64,000 nucleotides of DNA from Hyphomonas sediminis (GCF_019679475.1 NZ_JAIEZP010000001.1:2790001-2854000), one strand, 5' to 3'; counted from the stretch's first letter, positions 25,600-35,345 are shown. A program made the numbers and translations. Notes: generated by a model not told the origin, from the letters alone.

Positions 25600-26271
25600 A
25601 TGACCGAGCCTCAAGCCTCTGAGACATCCGGTTCCCGCCTGCCCGGCCAGGCGCTGCTCGCCGGCCTCGTTTTCCTTACCGCCGGCATTGCCGCCTTCGC
25701 CTGGCACACAGGCGCCGCCAGCGCGCTTGAAGCGGTCGCCTTCGTCACCGGTGTCTTCTGCGTCTGGCTCGTCACACGCCAGAGCATCTGGAACTTCCCG
25801 CTCGGCCTCGTCACGGTCGGCATTTACGCCTTCATCTTCTTCCAGTCGAAACTCTTCGCCACGGCAGGCCTGCAGCTCGTCTTCTTCGCGATGAACCTGA
25901 TTGGCTGGTATCTCTGGCTCCGCGGCGGGGAAAATCACGGCGCCCTGAAAGTTTCGCGTGCCCTGCGCCTCGAATGGCTGCTCACCGCGCTCGGCATCGC
26001 CGGGGCCACCGCGCTGCTCTACCGCTTCCTCACCGAGGCCGGCGGCGCCACCAAATTCTGGGACGCCCTCGTCACCTCGATCAGCCTGGCCGCCCAATGG
26101 GCACAGAGCCGCAAGATCCTCGAATGCTGGTGGCTATGGATCGCCGCTAACGTCATCTACATCCCGGTTTGCCTTTACAATGGCCTCTCCCTCACGGCCC
26201 TGCTCTATGGCGTCTTCCTTGCGCTGGCCGTGATGGGCCTGATGGAATGGCGAAAGGCGGTTGCAGAATGA
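25600..26271 (+). CDS. pnuC: nicotinamide riboside transporter PnuC
   Basis: This 223-residue inner-membrane protein of the PnuC family facilitates uptake of nicotinamide riboside for NAD salvage. About seven hydrophobic segments are visible. Family features include RQSIWNFPLGLV in the middle and the late SLAAQWAQSRKILECWWLWIAANVIY block (about residues 161-186), whose Gln, Arg, Lys, Glu and Trp residues are typical of PnuC. It is the first gene of a three-gene operon and overlaps the nicotinamide riboside kinase by 4 bp, so uptake and phosphorylation are coupled. Thiamine or riboflavin transport by PnuC relatives is known, but the neighbour favours nicotinamide riboside. Confidence 0.93.
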   Translation: MTEPQASETSGSRLPGQALLAGLVFLTAGIAAFAWHTGAASALEAVAFVTGVFCVWLVTRQSIWNFPLGLVTVGIYAFIFFQSKLFATAGLQLVFFAMNLIGWYLWLRGGENHGALKVSRALRLEWLLTALGIAGATALLYRFLTEAGGATKFWDALVTSISLAAQWAQSRKILECWWLWIAANVIYIPVCLYNGLSLTALLYGVFLALAVMGLMEWRKAVAE

Positions 26272-26855
26272 GTTGCGGAAAAGTCCTGCGTGTCGTGCTG
26301 GTCGGCGCTGAATCCACCGGCAAGACCACGCTCTGCATTGAGCTGGCAAAACATTACAACACGGTCTGGGTCGCCGAATATGGCCGCGAGAACTGGGAGG
26401 AGAAACTCGCCGCCCAGTCGCTCAAAGGCGGCGACATTCCGGAATGGACGGACGAAGATTTCATCCACATCGCGCAGGAACAGCAGCGCCGCGAAAACGA
26501 GGCCGCCCGCCACGCAAACCGCGTCCTCATCTGCGATACCAACGCCTTCGCCACCGGCACATGGTTTGAGCGCTATGCCGGTAAGCGCCACGCAGCTGTC
26601 GACGCCATCGGCAATGCCGATAAGGTAGACCTCTACCTCATCCCCACGCCCGAAGTACCCTTCGTGCAGGACGGCGTACGTGACGGCGAAAAGATCCGCG
26701 GCTGGATGCATGATCGCTTTGTCGAGCTGATTGGCAAATCCGGTGTGCCCTACCAGCTGATCACCGGCCCGTGGGAAGGTCGCGCCGAGCAGGCCATCGC
26801 CTCCATCGAGGCTTTCCTCGCCCGCTGCGAATCCGAGGCCCAGCCCGCCCCATGA
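26268..26855 (+). CDS. nicotinamide riboside kinase (NadR C-terminal domain type)
   Basis: This 195-residue P-loop kinase phosphorylates nicotinamide riboside to NMN and so traps the imported vitamin. Walker A is GAESTGKTT (13-21), followed by VAEYGRE. A Walker B-like VLICDTNAFAT and PFVQDGVRDGEKIRGWMHDRF fit the ribosylnicotinamide kinase domain of NadR. The N-terminal NMN adenylyltransferase and DNA-binding parts of enterobacterial NadR are missing, so a separate NMN adenylyltransferase is needed. The start at 26268 overlaps the pnuC stop (ATGA); the in-frame extension to 26169 lies inside pnuC and is rejected. It overlaps the next gene by the same 4 bases. Confidence 0.9.
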   Translation: MSCGKVLRVVLVGAESTGKTTLCIELAKHYNTVWVAEYGRENWEEKLAAQSLKGGDIPEWTDEDFIHIAQEQQRRENEAARHANRVLICDTNAFATGTWFERYAGKRHAAVDAIGNADKVDLYLIPTPEVPFVQDGVRDGEKIRGWMHDRFVELIGKSGVPYQLITGPWEGRAEQAIASIEAFLARCESEAQPAP

Positions 26856-27373
26856 GCAACATCATCCTCCGCCGCGCCAATAGTCAGGATGCGGAACGCC
26901 TCGCCCATATCGGCGCGGCCACCTTCCTGGAAACCTATGTCGAGCTGATCGAGGGCAACGCCATGGTCAGCCATTGCACCCACCAGCATTCGCCCGCCGT
27001 CTATGCGAAGTATCTGGCCGATCCGGCCTGCTCTGTCTGGCTCGCCGAATACGCCGCCACAGGCGCGCCGGTTGGCTACGCGGTCAACTGCCCGCCGGAT
27101 TTGCCCATCCCGATCGAACCTGGCGATGTGGAGCTGAAACGCATCTACGTCCTCTCCCGCTTCCATGGCTCGGGCACCGGCCCGCGCCTCATCGAAGCCG
27201 CCGTCGAAGACGCCCGCCAGCGCGGCGCGCCCCGCCTCCTGCTCGGCACCTATGAAGACAATCAGCGCGCCATCGCCTTCTACCGGAAAAACGGGTTTGA
27301 ACTTGCCGGCACCCGCCGGTTCCAGGTCGGCGACAAGGTGTTTGACGATATTGTCTTGGCCCAGCGTCTTTGA
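26852..27373 (+). CDS. GNAT family N-acetyltransferase
   Basis: This 173-residue acetyltransferase begins MSNIILRRANSQDAERL, a typical GNAT first strand. The acetyl-CoA pyrophosphate loop is in RFHGSGTGPRLIEAAVEDAR, followed by NQRAIAFYRKNGFELAGTR, the canonical C-terminal motif. The substrate is unknown. The ATG at 26852 overlaps the stop of the kinase gene by 4 bp, so it is translated with the NAD-salvage operon. A functional link to salvage is not evident. The extension to 26771 is rejected. Confidence 0.9.
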   Translation: MSNIILRRANSQDAERLAHIGAATFLETYVELIEGNAMVSHCTHQHSPAVYAKYLADPACSVWLAEYAATGAPVGYAVNCPPDLPIPIEPGDVELKRIYVLSRFHGSGTGPRLIEAAVEDARQRGAPRLLLGTYEDNQRAIAFYRKNGFELAGTRRFQVGDKVFDDIVLAQRL

Positions 27374-27484
27374 GCCGCGCCCCGGTCAACTACGTATCGC
27401 CCTGTCCTTGTCTGTCCGCTTAAAGTCCCGGATCGTCCCAAACTGTCCCCGAAAAGGCCCAAAAGAACACAGAAAGGCCCTCAC

Positions 27485-27925
27485 ATGACCGGTTACCGCG
27501 TCAGAAGCGCCGAAGAACGCCGCCAGGAATTGCGCGATCAGGCCGCCGCCCTCGGCGTCACGGAAGACTATATCTCCACCCTTGTGGACACCTTCTACAC
27601 CCGCGTACGCGCTCATCCCGTTCTCGGCCCGGTCTTCGATGTGGCCATCTCCGATTGGGGGCCACACCTCGATACGATGAAAGATTTCTGGTCCTCGGTC
27701 GCGCTCGGCACAGGCCGCTATTCCGGCCGCCCGGTGCCTGCTCACGCAAAACACCGCCATATCCAGCAATTCCACTTCAATCTCTGGCTCGCCCTGTTCG
27801 AACAAACCCTCCGCGACACCGCCACCACCCCGGAGGCCGCCACCTTCTTCATGGAACGCGCCAACCGCATAGCTCAAAGCCTGCAATACGCCCTCTTCGG
27901 ACTTGAAAGCCTGCCCGTGGACTGA
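27485..27925 (+). CDS. group III truncated haemoglobin
   Basis: This 146-residue 2-over-2 globin probably binds O2 or NO in the cytosol. The proximal haem His is most likely His97 in FHFNLWLALF, matching the H-F-x-x-W-L-x-L-F pattern of group III proteins such as Campylobacter Ctb. The N-terminal helix reads LVDTFYTRVRAHPVLGPVF (residues 33-51), and WGPHLDTMKDFWSSVALG forms the E/F region. The length is normal. It follows the salvage operon after a 111-bp gap and lies convergent to the BCCT transporter, 26 bp apart. A role in NO detoxification or microaerobic respiration is family-based inference. Confidence 0.88.
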   Translation: MTGYRVRSAEERRQELRDQAAALGVTEDYISTLVDTFYTRVRAHPVLGPVFDVAISDWGPHLDTMKDFWSSVALGTGRYSGRPVPAHAKHRHIQQFHFNLWLALFEQTLRDTATTPEAATFFMERANRIAQSLQYALFGLESLPVD

Positions 27926-27951
27926 CGATTTTCAGTCAGACCACACCCAAT

Positions 27952-29982
27952 CTATTGAGGGTCGTGCTCGGGCGCGCCATGCAAAAGCTCGGCCTCCGGC
28001 GATTGGAGAACCGTCAGGTATCTTTCGAATTGCACGAGAATGTCCGCGATGAGCTGATCTCTATGCATGCCCATAACATCGTAACCGCGCCCACCGCTGG
28101 CAAAGTAGGTTCGCGCCTCAAACCGGAACTCAGGCTTTGCCCGGAGCGGGGAAATCGACGCGAGTCGCTGCGGAACAACGCTTACGCCATAGATGAAATC
28201 TCGCATGCCCTCCGCAGGTGATCGAAGAGCAACGCCCCCCTTTTCATCGTCTACGATATGCGTCGCGAGACCTTTCGAACTCAATTCCTCCGCCACTTGA
28301 TCGAGCGCAGGACGAACTTCACGGGATATGAATTTGCGGACCTCCGCTTCCGTCGGCGCATGCAGGATCAACGCAAGACGCCGCTGCCAGGTCAGACCCG
28401 CCGCAGGCTGCATTCCCGGCGTTCGTCTTTGCGTAGATTGCGCGATCTGGTGAAGGTCTGCGCGCATTCCGACGATCAACGACCAGACAAGCGCAAGCAG
28501 CACAAAAGTAAACGGCAGCGCACTCGCGATCGTCGCCGACTGCAGCGCACCCAGTCCGCCCGCCAGGAGCAATGCGCCGGCCACAACACCTTCCATGACA
28601 CACCAGAACACTCGTTGACCGGTGGTCGTTTCGGTTTCGCCACCTGCCGCTATGGAATCGATCACCAATGATCCGGAATCGGATGATGTAATAAAAAAGA
28701 TCGCAACAAGGGTCACCGCCAGGGTGGATGTAATGACGGGGAAAGGCAGGTATTCGAAGAACTTGAAAAGCGCAACGGAGATGTCTTCGCTGACCGCCTT
28801 GCCCAACTCGCCTGCGGCAATACCTGTATCAAAGAAAATTGCTGTGTTGCCGAACACGGTCATCCAGAAAAAGGTGAACCCGGCAGGAATGAAAAGCACT
28901 GCGGTTACAAATTCACGCACCGTGCGGCCACGAGAAATCCGCGCAATAAACATCCCCACGAAGGGCGACCAGGAAATCCACCAGGTCCAATAGAACAATG
29001 TCCACGCATCGATCCATGGCGTCGGCTCATAGGCATAAATATTGAACGTGCGAAGCAGAAGGGAGTCGAGATAGAGCCCGATATTCTGCACGAAATCCCG
29101 CAACAATTCCGTCGTCGGGCCCAAAATCAACACAAAGATCATAAGCAGGACGGCAACGACAAGGTTTGTTTCGGAGAGAATTCTCACGCCCTTGTCGAGC
29201 CCTGTGACAACCGAGATGGTCGCCAGCAATGTGATCACTGCAATCAATGGCAGCTGAACAGCAGGTCCGATCGGCAAGCCAATCAGATAATTCAGCCCCG
29301 CATTGATCTGAGATACGCCAAACCCCATCGAGGTGGCGATGCCGAACATGGTTCCAACAATTGCGAAGATATCGACGGCGTGTCCGATTGGCCCGTTGAT
29401 ACGCTCTTTGAGCAGAGGGTAAAGGCCAGACCGTATCGTCAGCGGCAGGTTGTACCTGTATCCGAAATAAGCAAGCGACAGTCCGACAACCGCATAAATA
29501 GCCCAGGCATGAATGCCCCAATGAAAGAAGGTGACCGCCATCGCTTCGCGGGTCGCTTCCACGGTTCGGGGTTCAGCAGTCGGAGGCGCCATGAAATGGC
29601 TCATCGGCTCGCCCACCGCGTAAAACATCAGTCCGATCCCCATACCGGCCGCAAAAAGCATGGCGAGCCAGGACACGAAGCTGAAGTCTGGTGTTGCGTC
29701 ATCCGGCCCAAGTTTGAGCCGCCCATACCGCCCGAGGCACATCAGCAGGACGGCAACCAGAATGATCGCCACTACCAGCAGATAAAGCCAGCCAAACGTA
29801 TCCAACAGAGACCTCTGCAACGCGCCGAACATATGCTCGGCGCGCCCAGGGAAAATAATCCCGATCGAGAGGAAAACGAGAATGATGGAAATCGAGCCAA
29901 AGAAAACGGGCCGATTTATTATGAAGGGTTTGAACAAGTGACCCCCATTGCGGTTAAACCGCTTCTCAGCGGAATTCCTCAA
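27952..29982 (-). CDS. BCCT family choline/betaine/carnitine transporter
   Basis: This protein of about 676 residues is a 12-helix secondary transporter that probably takes up a quaternary ammonium osmolyte with Na+ or H+. The signature [23 protein letters not shown] is present in the middle of the chain, and [18 protein letters not shown] marks the first repeat. A cytoplasmic tail of roughly 165 residues follows the last helix, as in BetT-type osmosensing members. The upstream-most start is TTG 29982; another TTG at 29934, closely preceded by GGGGG, gives a protein starting near [12 protein letters not shown] and may be the real one. It stands alone. Substrate preference cannot be read reliably. 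Confidence 0.9.
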   Translation of the reverse strand: MRNSAEKRFNRNGGHLFKPFIINRPVFFGSISIILVFLSIGIIFPGRAEHMFGALQRSLLDTFGWLYLLVVAIILVAVLLMCLGRYGRLKLGPDDATPDFSFVSWLAMLFAAGMGIGLMFYAVGEPMSHFMAPPTAEPRTVEATREAMAVTFFHWGIHAWAIYAVVGLSLAYFGYRYNLPLTIRSGLYPLLKERINGPIGHAVDIFAIVGTMFGIATSMGFGVSQINAGLNYLIGLPIGPAVQLPLIAVITLLATISVVTGLDKGVRILSETNLVVAVLLMIFVLILGPTTELLRDFVQNIGLYLDSLLLRTFNIYAYEPTPWIDAWTLFYWTWWISWSPFVGMFIARISRGRTVREFVTAVLFIPAGFTFFWMTVFGNTAIFFDTGIAAGELGKAVSEDISVALFKFFEYLPFPVITSTLAVTLVAIFFITSSDSGSLVIDSIAAGGETETTTGQRVFWCVMEGVVAGALLLAGGLGALQSATIASALPFTFVLLALVWSLIVGMRADLHQIAQSTQRRTPGMQPAAGLTWQRRLALILHAPTEAEVRKFISREVRPALDQVAEELSSKGLATHIVDDEKGGVALRSPAEGMRDFIYGVSVVPQRLASISPLRAKPEFRFEARTYFASGGRGYDVMGMHRDQLIADILVQFERYLTVLQSPEAELLHGAPEHDPQ

Positions 29983-30125
29983 GAACTGCGCGCTCTGCGC
30001 AAGTTCATCCGGCGCATCTTCGCATCAGTGGCAAATCGCCAGTCTCCTGCCGCGCCCCATATGTCGCCTGCATAGAAGCCCTAGACAAAAGCCCGGTCAA
30101 GCCCAGGACAATCCCAAGCGCACTG

Positions 30126-30147
30126 CCCGACCCGCGATAGGGTCGGG
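30126..30147 (-). terminator. hairpin downstream of glpX, possible terminator
   Basis: CCCGACCC and GGGTCGGG form an 8-bp perfect stem with a 6-base loop, starting 28 bp past the glpX stop. No T-run follows on the minus transcript, so termination would be weak or factor-dependent. Confidence 0.4.
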
Positions 30148-30174
30148 ACAGACAACTCAGCCAGTAACGCTGAA

Positions 30175-31128
30175 TCAGACTTTGCGCGAGCTGCGCACGT
30201 AGCGCACCATGCCGTCCGTGGACGTCATGACGAGCGTGTGGGTATGCACGCGGCCATCGCGGAACAGAACGCCGTCGAGCAGGTTGCCTTTGGTCACGCC
30301 GGTGGCACAGAACACGGTCTCGCCGGAAGCCAGCTCGTTCAGGCTATAGGTCTTGCCAAAATCGGTGATGCCAACGCGAGTTGCGCGCTTCTTCTCGTCA
30401 TCATTGCGAAACACAAGACGGCCATACATCTGTCCGCCCACGCACTTCAGCGCAGCCGCAGCCAGCACGCCTTCCGGCGCGCCGCCCTGGCCGACATACA
30501 TGTCGATCCCGGTCAGCTTGTTGGTGGTCGCGATCACGCCCGCCACATCGCCATCGCTGATCAGCGCAATACGTGCACCCGCCGACCGCAGCGAGTCGAT
30601 GATGTCCTGGTGGCGCGGGCGGTCCAGCACGCAAACCGTCATGTCTTCAACCCGGCGGCCGGAATGCTTGGCCAGCGCCTGGATGTTCTCGGCCGGCGTG
30701 GCGTCGAGGCTGACGATGCCTTCCGGATAGCCCGGGCCAATGGCCAGCTTGTCCATATAGGTGTCAGGCGCGTGCAGCAGGCCGCCGCGCGGCGCAATCG
30801 CCAGCACAGCGAGGGCGTTTGCCATTGCCTTGGCGGTCAGCGTCGTGCCTTCGAGCGGGTCGAGCGCGATGTCGATGGCCGGGCCTTTGCCAGTGCCGAC
30901 CTCTTCGCCGATATAGAGCATTGGAGCTTCGTCGCGCTCACCTTCGCCGATCACGACGCGGCCCTGGAAGTCCACGGCATTGAAGGCCTTGCGCATGGCA
31001 TCGACAGCGGCTGCATCAGCCTTCTTCTCGTCGCCGCGTCCAGCAAGGCGCTCAGAAGCGATGGCTGTTTCTTCGGTCACGCGGACCATTGCATCGGCAA
31101 GGCTCGCGGTCAGCACATTGTTATCCAT
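30175..31128 (-). CDS. glpX: class II fructose-1,6-bisphosphatase
   Basis: This 317-residue gluconeogenic enzyme removes the 1-phosphate from fructose 1,6-bisphosphate. It shows the GlpX motifs GEGERDEAPMLYIGEEVG (61-78) and DPLEGTTLTAK (90-100), whose Asp90 and Glu93 bind metal; GGAPEGVLAAAALKC lies in the second half. The length is normal. It follows hom with a 55-bp gap on the same strand and is probably co-transcribed, an arrangement seen in several alphaproteobacteria. Some homologues also act on sedoheptulose 1,7-bisphosphate. Confidence 0.95.
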   Translation of the reverse strand: MDNNVLTASLADAMVRVTEETAIASERLAGRGDEKKADAAAVDAMRKAFNAVDFQGRVVIGEGERDEAPMLYIGEEVGTGKGPAIDIALDPLEGTTLTAKAMANALAVLAIAPRGGLLHAPDTYMDKLAIGPGYPEGIVSLDATPAENIQALAKHSGRRVEDMTVCVLDRPRHQDIIDSLRSAGARIALISDGDVAGVIATTNKLTGIDMYVGQGGAPEGVLAAAALKCVGGQMYGRLVFRNDDEKKRATRVGITDFGKTYSLNELASGETVFCATGVTKGNLLDGVLFRDGRVHTHTLVMTSTDGMVRYVRSSRKV

Positions 31129-31183
31129 TTATTTTCTCTCCGGGTCCGGTCGGGATGCGTAGGGTTTGGATCGGCTTAAGCAA

Positions 31184-32467
31184 TTAGCTTGCCGTCTCGA
31201 TTCGGATCAATCTGGGAGCCTCGACGGTCACGCCGAGCGCTTCAATTCGGGAAATGGCCGACAGGATCTGCGCCCGCGGGCATCGATGGGTTACCACGGC
31301 CACAGGGCTCGCGCCGGTTTCATCGGCAGAATCCTGCAGCAGTTTGTCGACCGAGACACCCTCTTCTGCGAGCGCTTCGGTTAACGCCGCCAGCGTGCCC
31401 GGCTTGTCGGTCAGGCGCACGCGCAGGAAGAACGGGGAAACCTCCTCCTGCCCGCCGGTCACGAAAGGCTGGGCCAGATGGTGCTCGGCGCGGCCAAAAG
31501 CATTGCGGATGGCAGGGCGGAACAGCTTGGCCACGTCGCCCATCACGGCGCTGGCCGTCGGGCCGGAACCGGCGCCGGGGCCGGTCAGCACGACCGCGCC
31601 CAGAGGATCGCCTTCAACGCGGACAGAGTTCAGCGACCCGTCGATCCGGGCCAGCGCATGACCGTTCGTCAACGCCATTGGCTCAACACGGCACACAACG
31701 CCCGCCGGCGTCAGCACGCCCTCTGCGATCAATTTGATGCGGAAGCCCAGCCGGTCAGCCAGGCGCAGGTCCAGAAGGCCGATCTCCTCGATGCCGCGCA
31801 CCGAAACCTTCGAAAAATCAAGGTCTGCAGAGAAGGCAATCGCCGAAAGGATCGCCGCCTTGTGGGCTGCGTCCATGCCGGAAACGTCCAGCGTCGGGTC
31901 CGCCTCGGCAAAGCCGCGCTTCTGCGCTTCTTCCAGCACGTCCTCATAGGAACGCCCGGTTTCCAGCATGGTCGAGGTGATGAAATTGCAGGTGCCGTTC
32001 AGGATGCCCGAAACGCGGGTCACTTCGGTCCCCGCGAGGCTGTCACGCAGCACGCGCACCACCGGGATACCGCCAGCGACAGCCGCTTCGAACAGCAGGT
32101 CCACCTGCTTCTCGGCAGCCAGCGCGGCCAGCGCATTGCCATGCTTGGCAATCAGCGCCTTGTTGGCCGTCACGACATGCTTGCCCGCGCGCAGGGCCGA
32201 TTCCACGGCAAACTTCGCCGGGCCATCAGAGCCGCCCATCAGCTCCACAAACACGTCCACACGCGAGTCTTCAGCCAGCGTCGCGGCGTCGTCATACCAG
32301 GCGTAGGCGTCGATATTCACAGGGCGGGCACGGTTCTGCGACCGGGCGCTGACGCCCACAATCTCCACACGGCCCGGAAGGCGCAGGCGTTCCTGACGCT
32401 GCACCAGTTCGATCAGCCCGCAGCCCACATGGCCAAGGCCGGCAATCCCAATTCTCAAAGGCCCCAC
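31184..32467 (-). CDS. hom: homoserine dehydrogenase
   Basis: This 427-residue NAD(P)-dependent enzyme reduces aspartate semialdehyde to homoserine on the route to threonine and methionine. The Rossmann motif is GIAGLGHVGCGL near the N-terminus. VVTANKALIAKHG and the GGIPVVRVLRDSLAG block follow, and a C-terminal ACT domain (VRLTDKPGTLAALTEALAEE) points to threonine feedback control. The best start is GTG 32467, preceded by AAGGGG. It is not fused to aspartokinase. It heads an operon with glpX. Confidence 0.95.
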   Translation of the reverse strand: MGPLRIGIAGLGHVGCGLIELVQRQERLRLPGRVEIVGVSARSQNRARPVNIDAYAWYDDAATLAEDSRVDVFVELMGGSDGPAKFAVESALRAGKHVVTANKALIAKHGNALAALAAEKQVDLLFEAAVAGGIPVVRVLRDSLAGTEVTRVSGILNGTCNFITSTMLETGRSYEDVLEEAQKRGFAEADPTLDVSGMDAAHKAAILSAIAFSADLDFSKVSVRGIEEIGLLDLRLADRLGFRIKLIAEGVLTPAGVVCRVEPMALTNGHALARIDGSLNSVRVEGDPLGAVVLTGPGAGSGPTASAVMGDVAKLFRPAIRNAFGRAEHHLAQPFVTGGQEEVSPFFLRVRLTDKPGTLAALTEALAEEGVSVDKLLQDSADETGASPVAVVTHRCPRAQILSAISRIEALGVTVEAPRLIRIETAS

Positions 32468-32685
32468 AAGGCGCCCCTTTTCATCTCATTCGGTTCGGGC
32501 TGCTGCCTACCCTTTTTGAGCGCGCGGGGGAAGAGGCGGGATGGAGACCTTTGGAGCGGTGCGCATCGCTAAGCCGGGCTTCCGAACTCTGGCGTTGCGC
32601 CCAGTTCGATGAGCTGCGTCCCGTCACTTGGGTCAATGCATTTGGTCGAAATCCGCCTTTTTGAAGCAGAAATTTTTACACTTAC

Positions 32686-32704
32686 AGGAGATTATATTTC
32701 TCCT
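32686..32704 (+). promoter_or_regulatory. short hairpin ahead of the ribosome-binding site of the 452-residue lipoprotein gene
   Basis: AGGAGA and TCTCCT form a 6-bp dyad with a 7-base AT-rich loop. The real ribosome-binding site GGAGGG follows immediately at 32705-32710, 5 bases before the ATG. The first AGGAG could act as a decoy or pair with the right arm. Evidence is limited to the dyad. Confidence 0.3.
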
Positions 32705-32715
32705 GGAGGGTACGC

Positions 32716-34074
32716 ATGCTTGCAGACGTCGATAGTCAAAAGTTCCGCTGGGTTCAGGTGGCAGACTTTGCCATTGGCCTGTTCGCAATCGCATTCGTCG
32801 CCAGCTGCCGAGAGGCAAGGACAGGCGAAAGCGGTCGCGCACCATATGGCCGAAACCTGCCGGAGCCCTCCGGCTTTTTCCGCGTCTTTGCAGATGTACG
32901 CGTCAAGGCGACCGGCGAAATCGTTGAGATCGGTTATGTGGCAAGTTGCGGGGCAATCACACAGAACTGGAGTTACACAACGTCCAGCGCCTTCTTCGGC
33001 ATGGCGCCCCACATCATGCTGGTCCCGACCAACTCTGGCGAACTGATCGGCGTGCGTACACCGGATGTGTGCGATGCTGACTTGTGGTGGGGGCATGAAG
33101 ACAAGGTAGATACAAGCCTGTCGTCTGACAGCTTTCTGCCGGTGCTGATGTGGTATCCGGACGTCAACGACATTGGCTTTGCCATCGGCTATCTGTCTGA
33201 CAAGGCCTATGAAAGTCCGTATGCGAAAATCGAACTTCTGAGCAGTGGCATCGCAAAAGCGAGCCTGGAAGAATGGCGGGCCTGGCTGGAAAAATCAGAA
33301 GCCGAATTTGAGCCCGTTGGCGCCCTGCCGGGCCCTTGGGGCCATCAAAAGGTCGCGTACACTGGATCAAGCCGCGCGCATGAGAAATATCTCCGGTCGA
33401 TCAACGGTGGCCGGAACGCACTAACCTATCTTTGTCATGCCATGGGCCTGTTGGAGGTACCCGCTGAAGGGCGGGATGATGTCTTGCGCATGTTACCGGA
33501 CAACGGGCAGGAATGGGTAAGCTCGAGCGAGGTTGATCAAGAGTTCGCGCGCCCTTTTCGGGCACTGTTGGAAAGTCTCGATTTCGAGGGAACATCTTTC
33601 ACCAGCCATCAAAGAGACTACCGGGAGTTCGGCGCAAGAAAATCCCAAGGGGGTGGAGCATTCTTTCGCGGAGGGCAGTATGAAAGCGACGGCTATCACG
33701 ATGTCTGGCCGATCGTTCCCTTTCAGCCGGACGAAATCGATCCGTCCACGAAAGAGGTTCAATCGTGGAAACATGAGTGGCTGAGGGAGGACGCATGGAA
33801 TGGCTTTGCTGTCTGCGGCAATGACAGCCCGAGCGTTGATGCACTGACAGCGTACGCCGCAGGTCGCTCGGACAGCTTGAGAGTCGATTATTCCGAAAAC
33901 GGCCATCCGTATTCGCGGTATGCTGGGCAGTTGAAACCGGAAGCGCTCTTTCTGGACGGCCAGATCGTCTTTTCGACACAAGAAAGGTATGTGGACCCGT
34001 ACTACTTTACAGGGCGCCGCGTGCCAATTTTCAATCGTTCCGGACAGGTCATACCGGACTGCTGCGTCAGATAG
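32716..34074 (+). CDS. putative lipoprotein of unknown function
   Basis: This 452-residue protein has an N-terminal hydrophobic stretch ending in a lipobox-like VASC (residues about 17-34), so it is probably exported and lipidated. The mature part is rich in Trp, Tyr and acidic residues, with blocks such as AYTGSSRAHEKYLRSINGG and a Cys-Cys pair near the C-terminus. I recognise no domain. GGAGGG 5 bases before the ATG supports the start. It stands alone between hom (divergent) and alaC (convergent). Codon use and the AT-rich leader differ somewhat from neighbours, consistent with an accessory gene. Confidence 0.65.
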   Translation: MLADVDSQKFRWVQVADFAIGLFAIAFVASCREARTGESGRAPYGRNLPEPSGFFRVFADVRVKATGEIVEIGYVASCGAITQNWSYTTSSAFFGMAPHIMLVPTNSGELIGVRTPDVCDADLWWGHEDKVDTSLSSDSFLPVLMWYPDVNDIGFAIGYLSDKAYESPYAKIELLSSGIAKASLEEWRAWLEKSEAEFEPVGALPGPWGHQKVAYTGSSRAHEKYLRSINGGRNALTYLCHAMGLLEVPAEGRDDVLRMLPDNGQEWVSSSEVDQEFARPFRALLESLDFEGTSFTSHQRDYREFGARKSQGGGAFFRGGQYESDGYHDVWPIVPFQPDEIDPSTKEVQSWKHEWLREDAWNGFAVCGNDSPSVDALTAYAAGRSDSLRVDYSENGHPYSRYAGQLKPEALFLDGQIVFSTQERYVDPYYFTGRRVPIFNRSGQVIPDCCVR

Positions 34075-34125
34075 GCTTGGCAGGGCGGCGAACCAGAAGG
34101 TTCACTCACCCCGCACAATTCGCCC

Positions 34126-35334
34126 CTACTCCGCCGCGACCGGCTTGATTTCCTTCACGCCCCTTGCCGCGAGGAACTTCCGGATGTTGCGGCCAGCCTG
34201 ACGGATACGCTGCTCGTTCTCTACCAGCGCGATGCGGACGTAATCGTCGCCATGCTCGCCAAAGCCGGCGCCGGGGGCCACGGCCACATGCGCTTCATTG
34301 ATGAGCTGGAGCGCGAATTCGAGGCTGCCCAGATGGCGCAGCTGTTCCGGGATCGGCGCCCAGGCAAACATCGAAGCCTTCGGGCTCGGCACCGGCCAGC
34401 CCGCGCGGGTGAAGCTGTCCACCAGCACATCGCGGCGGGCCTTGTAGATCGCGCGGGTCTCGTCCACGCAGGCCTGCGGGCCATCGAGCGCGGCGACAGC
34501 CGCCACCTGGATCGGCGTGTAGGCGCCGTAGTCGAGATAAGACTTCACACGGGCAAGCGCGCCGACGAGCTTCTCATTGCCCGCCACGAAGCCCATGCGC
34601 CAGCCGGCCATGGAATAGGTCTTCGACATCGTGGTGAACTCCACCGCGATGTCTTTCGCGCCGTCCACCTGCAGGATCGAAGGCGTCGGCTCGTCGAAAT
34701 AGATCTCATTGTAGGCAAGGTCCGACAGCACCCAGAGATCGTGTTTCTTCGCGAACTTCACCGCCTCCTTGTAGAAGTCGAGATCACAGACGGCCGCCGT
34801 GGGGTTCGACGGGAAGCAGAGCACCATAGCCGTCGGCGGCGGCACGGAATATTTCACGGCCCGGCCGAGGTTCGACAGGTACTGCTCGGGCGTATGCGCC
34901 GGCACGCCGCGGATTGAGGCGCCCGCGATAATGAAGCCGAAATGGTGCAGCGGATAGGACGGGTCCGGCGCCAGGATCACGTCGCCCGGCGCAGAAATGG
35001 CCTGGGCGAGATTTGCAAAGCCCTCCTTGGAGCCGAGCGTGACGATCACCTCCCGGTCCTTGTCCAGCACCACGCCAAACCGGCGTTTATAGTAATCGGT
35101 CAGCGCGCGGCGCAGGCCCGGAATGCCGCGCGAGGCGGAATAGCCGTTCACGTCCGGCTTGCGGGCCGTTTCGATCAGCTTGTCGACGATATGCTTGGGC
35201 GTCGGCAGGTCCGGATTGCCCATGCCGAGATCGATGATGTCCGCGCCCTTCGCCCGAAGCGCCGCCTTGGTGCGGTTCACCTGCTCAAAAACGTAAGGCG
35301 GAAGGCGCCGGATTTTATGAAAATCGGTGTTCAT
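34126..35334 (-). CDS. alaC: alanine/glutamate-pyruvate aminotransferase, AlaC type
   Basis: This 402-residue class I/II PLP-dependent aminotransferase closely resembles E. coli AlaC along its length. Shared segments include the N-terminal RIRRLPPYVF-like start, DIIDLGMGNPD (32-42), GYSASRGIPGLRRA (64-77) and the PLP lysine Lys238 in MSKTYSMAGWRMGF. It most likely makes alanine from pyruvate and glutamate. Homologues in this family are often labelled LL-diaminopimelate aminotransferase. The gene follows a small lipoprotein gene with an 11-bp gap on the same strand and is probably co-transcribed with it. Confidence 0.88.
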   Translation of the reverse strand: MNTDFHKIRRLPPYVFEQVNRTKAALRAKGADIIDLGMGNPDLPTPKHIVDKLIETARKPDVNGYSASRGIPGLRRALTDYYKRRFGVVLDKDREVIVTLGSKEGFANLAQAISAPGDVILAPDPSYPLHHFGFIIAGASIRGVPAHTPEQYLSNLGRAVKYSVPPPTAMVLCFPSNPTAAVCDLDFYKEAVKFAKKHDLWVLSDLAYNEIYFDEPTPSILQVDGAKDIAVEFTTMSKTYSMAGWRMGFVAGNEKLVGALARVKSYLDYGAYTPIQVAAVAALDGPQACVDETRAIYKARRDVLVDSFTRAGWPVPSPKASMFAWAPIPEQLRHLGSLEFALQLINEAHVAVAPGAGFGEHGDDYVRIALVENEQRIRQAGRNIRKFLAARGVKEIKPVAAE

Positions 35335-35345
35335 TTGGGGGGCTC

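Noticed and set aside
24247-26097. 616-codon open frame on the minus strand opposite icd and pnuC
   Set aside because: It lies antisense to two well-recognised genes and has a composition (Gly, Glu, Asp, Arg repeats) typical of the complement of GC-biased codons. No domain is visible.
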